From: Leptospira ainlahdjerensis
Lineage (GTDB): Bacteria; Spirochaetota; Leptospiria; Leptospirales; Leptospiraceae
Length of the DNA stretch: 64,000 nt
Direction of reading: 5' to 3'
Assembly (NCBI RefSeq): GCF_016919175.1
Contig: NZ_JAFFPU010000038.1
Location: 36,553 to 100,552 of the forward strand
The stretch's first letter is position 1. Every line of letters starts with the position of its first letter. The translations under genes and the position numbers were made by a program. This document shows, piece by piece, positions 1-9,143 of this stretch. Under the pieces are notes generated by a model that saw only the letters and a list, made by a program, of their open reading frames with translations, was not told where the DNA came from and ran no database searches.

Positions 1-405
1 CTGAAGTTGAATCACTCCCTTCCCCGCCTTCTTGTCGGAATTCAACTCTACGGATAATACCTTTCCTTCGATTTTTCCGTTTTTCTTCAGAGGAAAGAAA
101 AATGCGGACTTAATCTTCGCGTCTCTCTCGTTGTTCCCGGAATTCACCGTATTCGGATCGATCGTAAATTTGAGTCCCTTCAAAGCTTTTTCCGGAGACT
201 TCCCGGACGAAGTTCCGTCCACTTCAATCTTTTCGAAAGAACCTCCGACCCCGGTCTTCTCCGTAAACTTGAAAGCCTTCCACCCAAACTTCGTGGAAGA
301 ATGATCGTAAGTGTAAGAACAGTTTTTGTTTTTGGTCGCTTCTTCTGAAAATCCGGCGACAAATGGAAGGAGGATCAAAGAATAGAATAGAATGATTCGT
401 TTCAT
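1..405 (-). CDS. YceI-like exported protein, left copy, truncated by window start
   Basis: The first 135 codons of a YceI-family protein; the rest lies beyond the window. The full sequence is seen in the right-arm copy (27044-27673). It starts with a signal peptide ending near GFSEEA. It then shows the family pattern of a lipocalin-like beta barrel that binds isoprenoid-type lipids in the periplasm: a KFGWKAFKF strand, GVGGSF, and N-x-R-D-x-K-I before FFF. Divergent from thiL with 41 bp between the start codons, so the two promoters must overlap. Substrate unknown. Confidence 0.85.
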   Translation of the reverse strand, partial: MKRIILFYSLILLPFVAGFSEEATKNKNCSYTYDHSSTKFGWKAFKFTEKTGVGGSFEKIEVDGTSSGKSPEKALKGLKFTIDPNTVNSGNNERDAKIKSAFFFPLKKNGKIEGKVLSVELNSDKKAGKGVIQLQ

Positions 406-446
406 AGTCTCTCAGACTGATCCGAAATCAAAGAAAGTCAAGATTT

Positions 447-1379
447 TTGAAGGAAAATTCGAATTTGAAAGAATCGGAAATCATCCGCGCACTCTATCCT
501 CCCGAATCTTTACAGACTGACGACTGTTATCTGGACGAAGAAGGTCGGATCTACACGACGGATACGATCTGCGAAGGAACCCATTTCCGAATCGAATGGA
601 GCGGCCCCAGAGAAATCGCTAAAAAACTCGTGGAAGTCAACGTCTCGGACATCGCCGCAGGAGGTGGAGTTCCCACAAAAGCATTCTTAAACCTTGGACT
701 CAGCCCTGAATTCTCAAAAGAAGAATGGATTCTTCCTTTCTCGCAGTCTCTCGAAACAACTCTTTCTTCCTATGGAATCACACTTTGCGGAGGAGACACG
801 TATCGCTCCCCTTCTCTCAATCTCACTCTTACTCTGGTCGGAACTTCAACCCTTCCCTGGAAACGTTCCGGCGGAAAGTTGGGCGACTTTCTCTATCTTT
901 CCGGCGCCGTAGGTCTTTCTCAACTCGGTTATAAAATTCTGAACGAAGGCCTCTCAGTGCCGGAACCCCTCCGAAGTCTTTCTTTGGAAAAACATCTTTC
1001 ACCGAAGGCCCGACTGAAAGTGGCCCAAGAACTCTCCCGAAACTTTCCGGTCTCGTCCTGTATGGATCTTACGGACGGTCTCCTCCAGGATCTTCCCAAA
1101 CTCTCGGCGTCCTCCGAACTCGGCCTGGAAATCTTTCTGGAAAGAATTCCTTCTCCGGAGGGAATTCTTTCGTTTTTGAGTTTGGAAGAGGTCTTGAGTT
1201 CGGGAGAAGAATTGGAACTTCTCTTCTTGAGTCCCTTCGAACTCCCGAACACGTTAGCCGGAATATCAATCACAAAAATTGGTGCTACGACCGGAGCCTG
1301 GAAAGGAGTTCGATACTTCCAAAAAAACACCGAAAAGAATTTTGAACATTCTGGTTTTGAACACTTTGAACCGTCTTAA
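447..1379 (+). CDS. thiL: Thiamine-monophosphate kinase, left copy
   Basis: 310 aa, normal ThiL length. ThiL phosphorylates thiamine monophosphate to the diphosphate coenzyme in the cytoplasm. Visible family motifs are an early acidic DDC segment followed by [11 protein letters not shown], the [11 protein letters not shown] glycine-rich segment, CGGDTYRS, and [11 protein letters not shown], which supply the metal and ATP-binding acidic residues. The start is TTG at 447; a second TTG at 464 is out of this frame and no ATG lies close by, so the exact start is uncertain. No TPP riboswitch is visible upstream. An identical copy is at 26070-27002. Confidence 0.9.
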   Translation: MKENSNLKESEIIRALYPPESLQTDDCYLDEEGRIYTTDTICEGTHFRIEWSGPREIAKKLVEVNVSDIAAGGGVPTKAFLNLGLSPEFSKEEWILPFSQSLETTLSSYGITLCGGDTYRSPSLNLTLTLVGTSTLPWKRSGGKLGDFLYLSGAVGLSQLGYKILNEGLSVPEPLRSLSLEKHLSPKARLKVAQELSRNFPVSSCMDLTDGLLQDLPKLSASSELGLEIFLERIPSPEGILSFLSLEEVLSSGEELELLFLSPFELPNTLAGISITKIGATTGAWKGVRYFQKNTEKNFEHSGFEHFEPS

Positions 1380-1456
1380 TGGAGGATCGGATTTTCTATC
1401 CGGAGTTCCAAGATGCGTTTTTCTCTCAAAAAACTCTCCTTAAAGAATCCGCTTTT

Positions 1457-2017
1457 TTATCTTCTGATCCAAGGAACAAGATTCCAGATCAGAAACGCTC
1501 CGTGGAGATATAAACCGGGAAGCCAAATCGGAACCAGAAGAAAATCCGGTTGTGTATAATAAAAAAGGCCCGCCCGAGAAATCAATCCCTCCATCATAGC
1601 GCCTGCGATCGCAAGAAGAATAGAAAACAAACCCAGTTCTTTTCTATTCTCTGAAAAGAAGATTCTAAGAATCCAAAAAAACAAATAGATCGCCGCAAGC
1701 AATAAAGATTGATCTGCATAGACGCCGCTTGCAAAATAAACCCCCACAAACCAAAGGGTTGAAATCACGAAATCTTTTTTGTTAAATTCCCCGCTTTCTT
1801 TTCGAAAAAAGAAAGCGCCTAAATACATAAAGAAAGTTGCAAGCAAGAATTGAGGCGCCACCCACCAAGCTTGTCCCCATAATCCGGAATGAAAATACTT
1901 TAGAACTCCGTAATATACATGGATTTGATCGCAAGCGGCAAGTCCGATCGCACCTAAAACCAGGACTACGATTAACTTTCCCGGATTCTCTAAAATTCTC
2001 AGATTTAAAATCGGCAT
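1457..2017 (-). CDS. Multi-pass membrane protein, left copy
   Basis: 186 aa from the ATG at 2017, preceded by an AGGAG ribosome site; the frame could start one TTG codon earlier. About five or six hydrophobic segments span the protein. Near the C-terminus is a segment rich in aromatic residues and proline (FYYTQPDF, VPIWLPGLYLHGA). I do not recognise the family. It converges on thiL with 77 bp between the stops. Upstream is a gene-free stretch of about 1.3 kb. An identical copy is at 25432-25992. Confidence 0.75.
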   Translation of the reverse strand: MPILNLRILENPGKLIVVLVLGAIGLAACDQIHVYYGVLKYFHSGLWGQAWWVAPQFLLATFFMYLGAFFFRKESGEFNKKDFVISTLWFVGVYFASGVYADQSLLLAAIYLFFWILRIFFSENRKELGLFSILLAIAGAMMEGLISRAGLFYYTQPDFLLVPIWLPGLYLHGAFLIWNLVPWIRR

Positions 2018-3348
2018 CAAATTCTCCTAAATTTTTTTTCCAACTTGTTTTTTTGCGGTGATTCTAATCGACTTTTCTCTCTCGCGCAACCCATTCCTGA
2101 AAATGGAAAAAGAATCCGCCGCTTTTTTGATCTTTCCGATTCGTTTTATCGATCGAATGAAACGAATCGAACCAAAAACGTTTCCATGGATTGATTCGTC
2201 TTGAAATTGTAAGGACAAAAGAGAACGTCTCTTCTCGATCCTACATAGAGCCGCAAATATTATAAAAAATCTCAACGCATGTTTGTGAAGGAATGAATGC
2301 CTTTGAGTGATGTTGTGTATCGAAGAATGCAATTCACACGAGTTATAAATTCCTATCGGTTGCAACCGGCGACCGGAAGAGAATCTCGGATTTGGCTTAT
2401 TACAGATCGGACCGGGTTGAGATTCTAAGGAAAGTAATTTTAAGAAACCGACCTAGTAAGGAGCGTTTTGATTGTATGAATTTTCTCATTCGATTCTACA
2501 ATTTGCTTCGATAGAGGGGTTCAAGTTGTTCTTTGAGAGTTTCGAATGTGCTTGAACTTTGAGTTCAAGCACAAAGTTGCCCCGGAATTTTTCAGCCAAG
2601 ACTGCGTGCTCGACCTCCAGGGAAACAAGGCTGTTATTAGAGCCCGGCTTCCATCCAACTGGCTTCTCGATTCTTTACATTGGATCAAAAATCCAATACA
2701 AAAATTAAAATCCACATCGTAAGACGTTTTCTAAGCCGTTCCTTTTTTGATTCTTGAATCGAAAAAAAGGGAAATATATATTCAATTTCGTTAATTTGAT
2801 TAGAATCTTAATTTTAAATATTCTAATTTTTTTAAGTATTTAGAAAGCCTCGGATACTTCTGTGAAAAAGAAACGGACGTAAGCTACCAGACATCGAAGA
2901 GAAATCTCTGGGACTTTTCCCGAACTCGTAAAACCCGCAAGGGGCTCCGGATCCAATCTATTTTCAAAAAAAATAGCGGAGGAATTCTTGCGACGTTTTA
3001 GATCTGCTTCCGGCGCGGATCTGAAAGTGTAGAAGACTCTAGATTCCACCGTGAAACCTTATCCAAAAGTTATCCGGACCCGGACGGAAATCTGTCGGAA
3101 CTCCTACAATTCCACTGTGAAATTCGCGCGCCCCGCCCGATTTTCGGGTGGTGGGGTGGGTGGCGGAAAAATTCCGGCGACTTTCCTCTATCAAAAAATT
3201 ATATTTTTTGCAAGTAAAAACTTCCTTGTAGGAATTCCTACAAAATCTCTCTTCTCGGGACGATTCTCATTGTATCTCCCTCTCAAATTGTTGGTACGGT
3301 TATAATTCCACCGGAAGGGGAACCGAGAATCACAAACGTAATATCGAT
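2018..3348. other. Gene-free stretch with hairpin and dispersed repeat, left copy
   Basis: No convincing gene; the reading frames here lack ribosome sites or recognisable composition. It holds a perfect 11-bp stem with a 5-nt loop at 2547-2573 (TGTGCTTGAAC paired with GTTCAAGCACA) and a copy of the dispersed intergenic element at 3091-3295. The stretch around 2540-2690 is less AT-rich than its surroundings and could hold a structured RNA, but no T-run follows the hairpin on either strand and I match it to no known RNA family. Confidence 0.5.
3091..3295 (+). repeat. Dispersed ~200-bp intergenic element, copy A left
   Basis: Begins TCTGTCGGAACT, contains a G-rich GGGTGGTGGGG core, ACTTTCCTCTATCA, a perfect 16-nt palindrome at 3227-3242 (TGTAGGAATTCCTACA) and TCTCGGGACGATTCT. 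The same order of blocks occurs at 49906-50113 and, reversed, at 61072-61271. No coding capacity, so it is a non-autonomous or structural repeat. Confidence 0.8.
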
Positions 3349-3756
3349 TTATAGATTTTGGTTATAGGATTTACCTTGCAGCTTCCTATCCAAGATCCAA
3401 GAACTTCCGATAAGGATTACCGGTATCACTAAATAACTGATCGCGATTTCAGTAAAATAGGTGAAGGCGTTCATTTTAAAGCCGATGATAAACGCCAAAA
3501 GATCTGGCACAATACTCAAGACCAGCCAGAGAACGCTGGCGGAATAAGAATGTTTTTGAAAATCGGAGTTAACTGTTCTTAAATACAATCCCCAAAAAAC
3601 AACAACCGTGAGCGCAAGAATAACCCCCAGAATCGATTTGAAGAAAAGTCGATTACTTCCAAGGAGTTGAAATAATGGAATCGCAAGAACGAACGGGATG
3701 ACCCAAACGATAATCCCATAACTGAATATTCGGAACGTAAAGATTGATTGTCTCAT
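3349..3756 (-). CDS. Small four-helix membrane protein, left copy
   Basis: 135 aa from the ATG at 3756 (MRQSIFTF); the frame extends 10 codons further but the downstream ATG has a GGAAAA ribosome-like site. Four hydrophobic segments of about 20 residues and a basic C-terminal tail indicate an inner-membrane protein. No family recognised. It is divergent from the hydrolase gene across the 67-bp tandem array. An identical copy is at 23693-24100. Confidence 0.65.
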   Translation of the reverse strand: MRQSIFTFRIFSYGIIVWVIPFVLAIPLFQLLGSNRLFFKSILGVILALTVVVFWGLYLRTVNSDFQKHSYSASVLWLVLSIVPDLLAFIIGFKMNAFTYFTEIAISYLVIPVILIGSSWILDRKLQGKSYNQNL

Positions 3757-3917
3757 AATTTTTCCAGAATTAAAAAAAGGATACAAATCTCATTCTATAT
3801 TTTATTTCCGCAGCTTTTCCCAAACGGTGAGCAGGGTTCCTATAAAATCTGCCTTTCGCAAGACGGGATTTTCTTTGGGAAAGCATTTGTTGTTTCGGAG
3901 GCTTTTTATATTTGTGT

Positions 3918-4286
3918 GTTTATGCGAACTGCGCATAAACCCGAACAAGGCGACTTCAAGATCACGAACCAACTCCATCGCCGCGTTTACGCGAACTGCG
4001 TATAAACCCAAACATCGCAACTCCAAAATCACGAACCCACCCCATCGCCGCGTTTAGGCGAACTGCGTATAAACCCAAACAAGGCAACTCCAAAATCACG
4101 AACCACCCCCATCGCCGCGTTTAGGCGAACTGCGTATAAACCCGAACATCGCAACTCCAAAATCACGAACCAACTCCATCGCCGTGTTTAGGCGAACTGC
4201 GTATAAACCCAAACAAGGCAACTCCAGAATCACGAACCCACCCCATCGCCGTGTTTAGGCGAACTGCGTATAAACCCAAACAAGGC
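3918..4286. repeat. 67-bp tandem repeat array, left copy
   Basis: The motif GCGAACTGCG starts at 3924, 3991, 4058, 4125, 4192 and 4259, an exact 67-bp period giving five full units and a partial one. Units differ by a few substitutions. The first carries a perfect 9-bp stem (GTTTATGCG paired with CGCATAAAC) that is imperfect in later units. 67 is not a multiple of three, so frames through it are not conserved. It sits between divergent genes, a likely variable-number locus. Confidence 0.9.
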
Positions 4287-4378
4287 CTCCCCTTCAGAAA
4301 TCCTTCGATTTATTTTAATTGCAGAGAAGGATCCGATCGGTTGAATTGTTCCATCCGAACAGAGAGGGGAAAAGAGAA

Positions 4379-5371
4379 ATGAAGATACTTAAGTGGGCGC
4401 TTGGAATATTGGGAGCTTTCTCCCTTTTCCTTGTAGTAACTTTTTATGCGGAGATTCCTAAATACGAATACAAACCGACCCCTTTGCATTCCGACTTTGA
4501 AACGTATTATAAGGAAAAACTTCAGATCAGTCTTTCTAAAAAAGCGAGACCCGGAAACGAAGAAAAACTTGTTCGTTATTCTCCCGGAAAAACCGAAGTA
4601 GCCATTCTTTACATTCACGGCTTCGGGGCTTCCCGGGCGGAGGGCGAAGAAGTAACGGATAAACTTGCAAAAGATCTCAAAGCGAATCTCTATTATGTTC
4701 GTCTTCCCGGACACGGAACTAACTTAGAAGATCACAGAGATACAAGTTTTGATCAGATCATCCAAGACGCGGAAACCGCCTTTTTGGAAGCGGAGAAACT
4801 CGGAAAAAAAACGATTCTGATCGGAACCAGCATGGGCGGTTTGATCTCCACCTATTTAGCAGCAAAATATCCCGAGAAAGTTCATGTCCTGATTTTAGCA
4901 TCCCCTTTTTACGATTTCACAAATCCATTGGGAGGGCTCTATCAATTCTCTTGGGGAAAAGAATTCGGACATCTTCTTCTTGGAAAAATTAGAAAGTCGA
5001 CAGACGAACAAAAAAGAGATCCCGCGAGCGCATTCTGGTATCGAGATCAGTATCTCGCTGCGGTTCAAAACGTCTCCGACTTAAAGGAATTCGTCCTCAA
5101 CACGGACCCTTTTTCAAAAATAACCTCTCCCGTCTTGATGTTCTATTATTATAAGAACGATCAGGAACAAGACAAATCGGCCTCCGTTAAATCGATGTTA
5201 AACGCTTTTGAAAGGATTCAGAAGAATGGAAAAGCGAACCCTCTAAATAAAGCGGTTCGACTCGAAGTCGGCGATCACGTCCTTTTTTCGAAATATATGG
5301 TGAGCGATAAGGAGAAAATTCTCAAAGAAACGGAGGATTTTATCGGAAAGGTATTATTGGAAACAAAATAA
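4379..5371 (+). CDS. Alpha/beta-hydrolase, lysophospholipase-like, left copy
   Basis: 330 aa from the ATG at 4379, chosen because a GAGAGGGGAAAAG ribosome site precedes it and the protein then opens with an N-terminal hydrophobic anchor (residues about 5-22). Family marks are the oxyanion segment IHGFGAS, the nucleophile elbow GTSMGG and a late GDHVLF histidine. The acid is probably in the NTDPF or YYYKNDQE region. It is expected to hydrolyse an ester, perhaps a lipid, at the outer face of the inner membrane; the substrate is unknown. It converges on the next gene across a hairpin terminator. An identical copy is at 22078-23070. Confidence 0.85.
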   Translation: MKILKWALGILGAFSLFLVVTFYAEIPKYEYKPTPLHSDFETYYKEKLQISLSKKARPGNEEKLVRYSPGKTEVAILYIHGFGASRAEGEEVTDKLAKDLKANLYYVRLPGHGTNLEDHRDTSFDQIIQDAETAFLEAEKLGKKTILIGTSMGGLISTYLAAKYPEKVHVLILASPFYDFTNPLGGLYQFSWGKEFGHLLLGKIRKSTDEQKRDPASAFWYRDQYLAAVQNVSDLKEFVLNTDPFSKITSPVLMFYYYKNDQEQDKSASVKSMLNAFERIQKNGKANPLNKAVRLEVGDHVLFSKYMVSDKEKILKETEDFIGKVLLETK

Positions 5372-5409
5372 ACCTAATTTCAAAACGAATTTCTATCCTA
5401 CGAAGTTGA

Positions 5410-5446
5410 GTTTGTAAACCTCTTCTATTTCTCGAGGTTTACAAAC
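5410..5446. terminator. Bidirectional hairpin between convergent genes, left copy
   Basis: Perfect 13-bp stem (5410-5422 with 5434-5446) and 11-nt loop, centred between convergent stop codons. There is no strong T-run, so termination efficiency is uncertain. Confidence 0.7.
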
Positions 5447-5456
5447 ATTCCGAAGA

Positions 5457-5990
5457 CTACTTCTTCCGTTTTTTCACCGCAGTCTTTTTCTTGGCCGCTT
5501 TTTTCTTAACGACTTTTTTCTTCGTCTTAGGCTTTGACTTCGTTTTCGGTTTTGCCTTTTTCGCCGCCGCCTTTTTAGCTTTTGCGGCTTTTTTCTTAGG
5601 AGCGCTCTTTTTCTTTGCGGGAGCTTTCTTTTTAACCGCCTTCTTCACAGCCGTCTTCTTTGGCGCCGGGCCAAGATTCGAAAGAGCGAAAAGAATCGCA
5701 CTTTCCGATAAAGAATCCCAATCTTCTTGGAATTCGCTCGGAATCTGAAGCCAATCCTTCATCGCCCTTCCCTTTCCGGACGGATCAAAAAGTTTAGCTC
5801 CCGGATAACGCGCGATGATTTCGGCAATTTTCTCCGCACCGAGTTTTAAAACGAGTTCTCCTTGGAAAAAAGCTCCGAAGGGTTTTCCATCCAAGTTCAG
5901 CGATTCAAGACCGAACCACTTTCCGATGGAAGCTTGTTTGTGTTTGTTGATAAAGTTTTCTGAGAAGACTTCAAAGTTAGAATGAGACAT
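5457..5990 (-). CDS. TfoX/YjbR-like protein with histone H1-like tail, left copy
   Basis: 177 aa in two parts. Residues about 1-105 resemble the small TfoX N-terminal/YjbR fold ([32 protein letters not shown]). Residues about 109-177 are almost only Lys, Ala, Pro and Thr in KK-A/P repeats like the tail of histone H1, which suggests DNA or RNA binding. This copy begins MSHSNFEVF, while the right copy begins MSQSNIEVL; the differences belong to an eight-substitution cluster. The role is not known. The copy is at 21459-21992. Confidence 0.8.
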   Translation of the reverse strand: MSHSNFEVFSENFINKHKQASIGKWFGLESLNLDGKPFGAFFQGELVLKLGAEKIAEIIARYPGAKLFDPSGKGRAMKDWLQIPSEFQEDWDSLSESAILFALSNLGPAPKKTAVKKAVKKKAPAKKKSAPKKKAAKAKKAAAKKAKPKTKSKPKTKKKVVKKKAAKKKTAVKKRKK

Positions 5991-6052
5991 GCGACTAAGA
6001 GAATTCTTTCTTAAGAGTTTTCAAGAAATAAATTTTTCTTATCAATACAACC
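5964..6052. other. Divergent patch between the two arms, left side
   Basis: The only stretch where the arms differ: eight single-base transversions against 21397-21485. It covers the 3' end of the nitrilase-like gene, the intergenic gap and the 5' end of the H1-tailed gene. This side encodes the nitrilase ending LWLY and a TGA stop. Confidence 0.9.
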
Positions 6053-7178
6053 AAAGATTTACGAGACTCGCACCGAAAATCCGAGGATGAGTTTGGGCCC
6101 TCGAACCGCTCACGAAGATCGTTTCTCCATCGGAACCTAAGTCCCAGAGGTCACCTCTTAAGAAAACATTCATCCCAAAGTTCGCTCCGGAACTTGAAAT
6201 TCTCCCGGCCAAAGCGTATTTCAACCAAGCTTCCCCTTCTCGTATTCTTCCGATATCGCTTCTTTGAATATCGGATGGATTTTCGGAACCGTTGTAACCC
6301 TTCCAAATCGCATCCATTGCGCCGTTGGGAGCCACAAAGGAGGGCACAACGACAAAAGCTACATTCTGTTTTCTGAATGTTTCGTAAACCTCCGGATACC
6401 AGGAATCAGCGCAGACCAAAATCCCTAGTTTTCCGGCAGGAGTGGAAACGATCCTGAGATTTTCAACGGTCGACGCTCGAACAAAGGGTTTTTCGTCGTC
6501 TACGGGGAATATTTTTAGAGAAGAGTTCTCGGCAACCTTTCCATCTGGAAGAAAAACGAAGGATCCGTTTTGCAAAGCGCCGTTCCCGATTCTTAAAAAA
6601 CCATCTTTTACAAAAGGTTCCGGAAGAAGAATCGAACCCGCTACGATCGTTATCGAAAACTTCCTGGAAAGACCGGAGAATGTATTTTGATAAGCGACAA
6701 GCATCTCCTTCGATTTCATCCGAAAGACGGCGTCGGAAACCTTGTCTTCCGCTTTTGCTTGAATCCAATTCCAAACAAAGGAAAAAAAGTTGCTGAGGAC
6801 AAGATTCTCCATCGCCTCTTTCATTCGAGCGGCTCGGTATATCGATTCTTTTTCGCCGACCACAACGAGCCAAGTTCCCAAGTATTCGGGAAGAACCACG
6901 ATCGTTTTTGGATTTAGAAAACCTTTTTTTTCGGCCAGAAGAAGATACGATTCGATCTTTTCCCGAAACCGATCGGCGCTCGCGTAATCTTCGGCAGACA
7001 TCCAGGGTTGAATTCCCAAAATGTTTCCCTTGTTCGAGTCGACACCGTCGACTAACGTTCGTTCGATGCGGGTTTGGATTGGTTGTAAAGAAGGCGTTCG
7101 TCCGACGTTGGACCAGATGGTATAAAAACCGAGGAGAAGAATCAAGGAAACACCGAGGATTCGTTTTGTAAGCGTCAT
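6042..7178 (-). CDS. Nitrilase-superfamily hydrolase, left copy
   Basis: 378 aa. An N-terminal hydrophobic helix (residues about 5-22) suggests membrane anchoring or export. The carbon-nitrogen hydrolase Glu-Lys-Cys triad is readable as VLPEYLG, a Lys in SRKFSITIVAGS, and LVCADSWYPEVY. This fold cleaves amide or nitrile bonds or transfers acyl groups; an anchored form would be unlike the cytoplasmic amidases, and it is shorter than Lnt. Substrate unknown. No good ribosome site precedes the ATG. The stop is TGA here; in the right copy the same position is TTA and the protein is one residue longer. Confidence 0.8.
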   Translation of the reverse strand: MTLTKRILGVSLILLLGFYTIWSNVGRTPSLQPIQTRIERTLVDGVDSNKGNILGIQPWMSAEDYASADRFREKIESYLLLAEKKGFLNPKTIVVLPEYLGTWLVVVGEKESIYRAARMKEAMENLVLSNFFSFVWNWIQAKAEDKVSDAVFRMKSKEMLVAYQNTFSGLSRKFSITIVAGSILLPEPFVKDGFLRIGNGALQNGSFVFLPDGKVAENSSLKIFPVDDEKPFVRASTVENLRIVSTPAGKLGILVCADSWYPEVYETFRKQNVAFVVVPSFVAPNGAMDAIWKGYNGSENPSDIQRSDIGRIREGEAWLKYALAGRISSSGANFGMNVFLRGDLWDLGSDGETIFVSGSRAQTHPRIFGASLVNLWLY

Positions 7179-7279
7179 GGCAGACTACTTCGTTTGTTTT
7201 TTCAGTTTCGCTCAACCCAATTTTTTTGAAAAAGAATGAGTTCTGATCGGGAAAAAGATTTCGGGAGAATCAAAAAAGG

Positions 7280-7313
7280 AAAAACCGCCGAGGAAAAATT
7301 CCCCGGCGGTTTT
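7280..7313 (-). terminator. Rho-independent terminator, left copy
   Basis: GC-rich stem (AAAACCGCCG with CGGCGGTTTT) just after the stop of the 241-aa lipoprotein, followed in that direction by a T-rich run. Confidence 0.85.
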
Positions 7314-7322
7314 AAACGGAGC

Positions 7323-8048
7323 TTATTTCAATTTGTAAGAACCCTTGTATGAATAAGTAGAATCTACGGTTTCGGTTCCGACCGTTCCGGTGACACGTAC
7401 GGTCTCGTCGATGTTGACAACGGCCTTATCGATATCGTTCGCGTTCTCAATCGATAGTTTCGCGTTGTTTCTTGTAAACGTAACGTCGAATGTGGGATAC
7501 AAAAATCCGTTTACCTTATAGTTGCTGGAACGAATTCTTTGGGTTCCGGAAGCGGAAACTTTGTAAAGCGAAGTAGTCGAAGTCGGATCCGTGGTTTGTG
7601 TCATGGTGGCGTCTTGTAAAAGTTCTCCCTCAAGTAAAACGGAAACGTTAGAATTACTGCTTCCATCGAGAGCAGGAGCGGAAAAAGAGCAAGAGGTATA
7701 AATCGACTTTGCTCCGTTAAGCTGCATCGTTATAACTCCCGCACCCACGGGGGTTATAACCACGTCTCCGGACAAATCCATGGAACCACCTTTTGGGCAT
7801 TTCATCGACTGACTGACCACAGCCAATGGAGAAACCGCTCCGTTGGAATACGCACCCGCTCCACCACCGTTGCCGGTATCTCTGAGATTTAAGGCCGAAT
7901 ACAAACCGGAAACACCTTGATCTTTAGGGGAAGTCAGCGCCATCAGGAGCGCAAAATTTTTCATGGAATCATCGTTCCCGGATTTCCCATCGCAATAGGA
8001 AAAGAGGAAAGTTAAAAGAATGAGAGAAATCGTTTTTTTCAAAAGCAT
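7323..8048 (-). CDS. Lipoprotein, predicted ECF sigma target, left copy
   Basis: 241 aa. Signal peptide with a relaxed Leptospira lipobox (FLFSYC, Cys19), then a low-complexity Gly/Asn/Ser linker and a beta-rich C-terminal region. A strong AGGAGG ribosome site precedes the ATG, and a terminator follows. The upstream element GGCAC-N17-CGTA matches the one before ECF sigma copy 2, which implies control by that sigma factor. No family recognised. An identical copy is at 19401-20126. Confidence 0.8.
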   Translation of the reverse strand: MLLKKTISLILLTFLFSYCDGKSGNDDSMKNFALLMALTSPKDQGVSGLYSALNLRDTGNGGGAGAYSNGAVSPLAVVSQSMKCPKGGSMDLSGDVVITPVGAGVITMQLNGAKSIYTSCSFSAPALDGSSNSNVSVLLEGELLQDATMTQTTDPTSTTSLYKVSASGTQRIRSSNYKVNGFLYPTFDVTFTRNNAKLSIENANDIDKAVVNIDETVRVTGTVGTETVDSTYSYKGSYKLK

Positions 8049-8079
8049 CGTGAAATCCTCCTTTTGGATTCACACTGCT

Positions 8080-8105
8080 TACGGTATGGAAACCAAAAGT
8101 GTGCC
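8080..8105 (-). promoter_or_regulatory. Predicted ECF promoter of lipoprotein gene, left copy
   Basis: GGCAC, a 17-nt spacer and CGTA, ending 31 nt before the ATG at 8048. Same -35-like box, same spacer and CGTW -10-like box as before sigma copy 2 at 11069-11094. Confidence 0.55.
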
Positions 8106-8113
8106 AGTTGAAA

Positions 8114-8938
8114 TCAAAAACGAACCGTAAATCCTCCTGAAATTTCTTTCTCCCTTTCCAAAAACGAAATCCTCACCGAAGGAACCACCGTCCATTCTTC
8201 CAGTTTGTAACCGAGAAAAGCGTCCAAGAGCAAAACGAATAAAAATCCGGAAACGTATAAATTTCTTTCCTGAAAATATCTCCCTCTCTGCAGAATCTGT
8301 CCATCTACCAATTCAACTCTCTGGCTGATGGAATAATATTCATGCGCCAAGGTCGCCAATATTAAATTCGTATCCCGACTCAAAATGGAAGCGTAAACTT
8401 CAGGAGGACTACTGTAAGAATCGGACTCGCTCAAGGGCTTCGGCTTCGATAGATAAACGTAACTTCTTTCCGCAAGATAGAGTTCCGCGAGAATGAAAAA
8501 AAATCCAACACTCTTCCAAGCATAAGAATCGGAACGAACCAAACGAGACCATCCGGGAATCAAACCTTCCGAAAACGACTTCAAACCGGAGGTCCTTTTC
8601 GGAGTCGCGTCCGCAACCTCTAAGAAGAGTTCCTTCTCTTTCGATGGCTCTTCGATTCTTTCCGTCTTTGTTTGTGAGTCGGAAGTGCGGGGAATGGAAG
8701 ATGATTTCGGAATTCCATCCGAAACGAATATTTTCAAAACCTTGGAAAGAGGAATATTCTCAGTCTTACCGTTTGCGTGTGAGATTTCAAAACCGTTCGC
8801 TACGGGTTTGATCTTTACGTTTTCGATCTTCCTTCCGTTTTTGAGCAAAACCGATTTTGCGTCCAAGGAGAAATCGAAAAAACAAAGCGGGGATAACAAA
8901 AGAAAAAAAAAGAAAACAACGGGGGCGAAATTTCGCAT
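8114..8938 (-). CDS. Tandem paralog A, membrane protein, left copy
   Basis: 274 aa from the ATG at 8938, chosen because the paralog next door has its ATG at the same distance (27 nt) from a shared TTGACTCAA box. It has a signal sequence, then a small beta domain of about 45 residues (LLKNGRKIENVKIKP, NGFEISHANGK). A Ser/Lys linker follows, then a conserved SEGLIPGWSRLVRSDSYAWK segment leading into two hydrophobic helices, and the terminus GGFTVRF. The IPGW-helix arrangement recalls DUF5683-type membrane proteins; that is an inference. Function unknown. Copy at 18511-19335. Confidence 0.75.
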   Translation of the reverse strand: MRNFAPVVFFFFLLLSPLCFFDFSLDAKSVLLKNGRKIENVKIKPVANGFEISHANGKTENIPLSKVLKIFVSDGIPKSSSIPRTSDSQTKTERIEEPSKEKELFLEVADATPKRTSGLKSFSEGLIPGWSRLVRSDSYAWKSVGFFFILAELYLAERSYVYLSKPKPLSESDSYSSPPEVYASILSRDTNLILATLAHEYYSISQRVELVDGQILQRGRYFQERNLYVSGFLFVLLLDAFLGYKLEEWTVVPSVRISFLEREKEISGGFTVRF

Positions 8939-8965
8939 CGTTTGAACAATACTTGGGAACATACC

Positions 8966-8974
8966 TTGAGTCAA
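8966..8974 (-). promoter_or_regulatory. TTGACTCAA box of paralog A, left copy
   Basis: TTGACTCAA exactly 27 nt upstream of the ATG. The same nonamer lies at the same distance before paralog B. With TATTGT 17 nt after TTGACT it can be read as a sigma-70 -35/-10 pair giving a nearly leaderless mRNA. Confidence 0.5.
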
Positions 8975-9143
8975 TTCGTTATTGGATGAAAATGATTGAG
9001 AAATGTTTTAGTTCATTCTTTCAACCTTTTCGTATGAGGAGAATTCGGATCCGATCTTAAATTCGAAATCAAAAAGAGTAGATTCTAATTTCTTAAATAC
9101 ACAAAACGCTCTTTCTAAAAAGAATCGCAGAGTTATGTAAAAA

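Noticed and set aside
406..446. TPP riboswitch before thiL
   Set aside because: Only 41 bp separate the divergent starts, and no thi-box sequence is present.
180..1269. Many antisense and out-of-frame reading frames over thiL and the YceI-like gene
   Set aside because: They lie wholly inside strongly supported genes, lack ribosome sites and have shadow-type composition.
2027..2365. 112-codon minus-strand frame (mirror 25084-25422)
   Set aside because: No ribosome site, no recognisable domain, runs through AT-rich intergenic sequence directly upstream of a membrane-protein gene.
3802..4057. Frames of 76-85 codons across the 67-bp tandem array
   Set aside because: The period is not a multiple of three, so repeats are read in different frames; no ribosome site.
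5964..6052. Diversity-generating retroelement as the cause of the clustered differences
   Set aside because: No reverse transcriptase or template repeat in the window, the changes fall on intergenic sequence and gene ends, and not all are at adenines of one strand.
8080..8105. Sigma-54 promoter reading of TGGCAC before the lipoprotein and sigma copy 2
   Set aside because: The GG to GC/GG spacing is off and the -12 TTGC is missing; the GGCAC-N17-CGTW reading fits both sites better.
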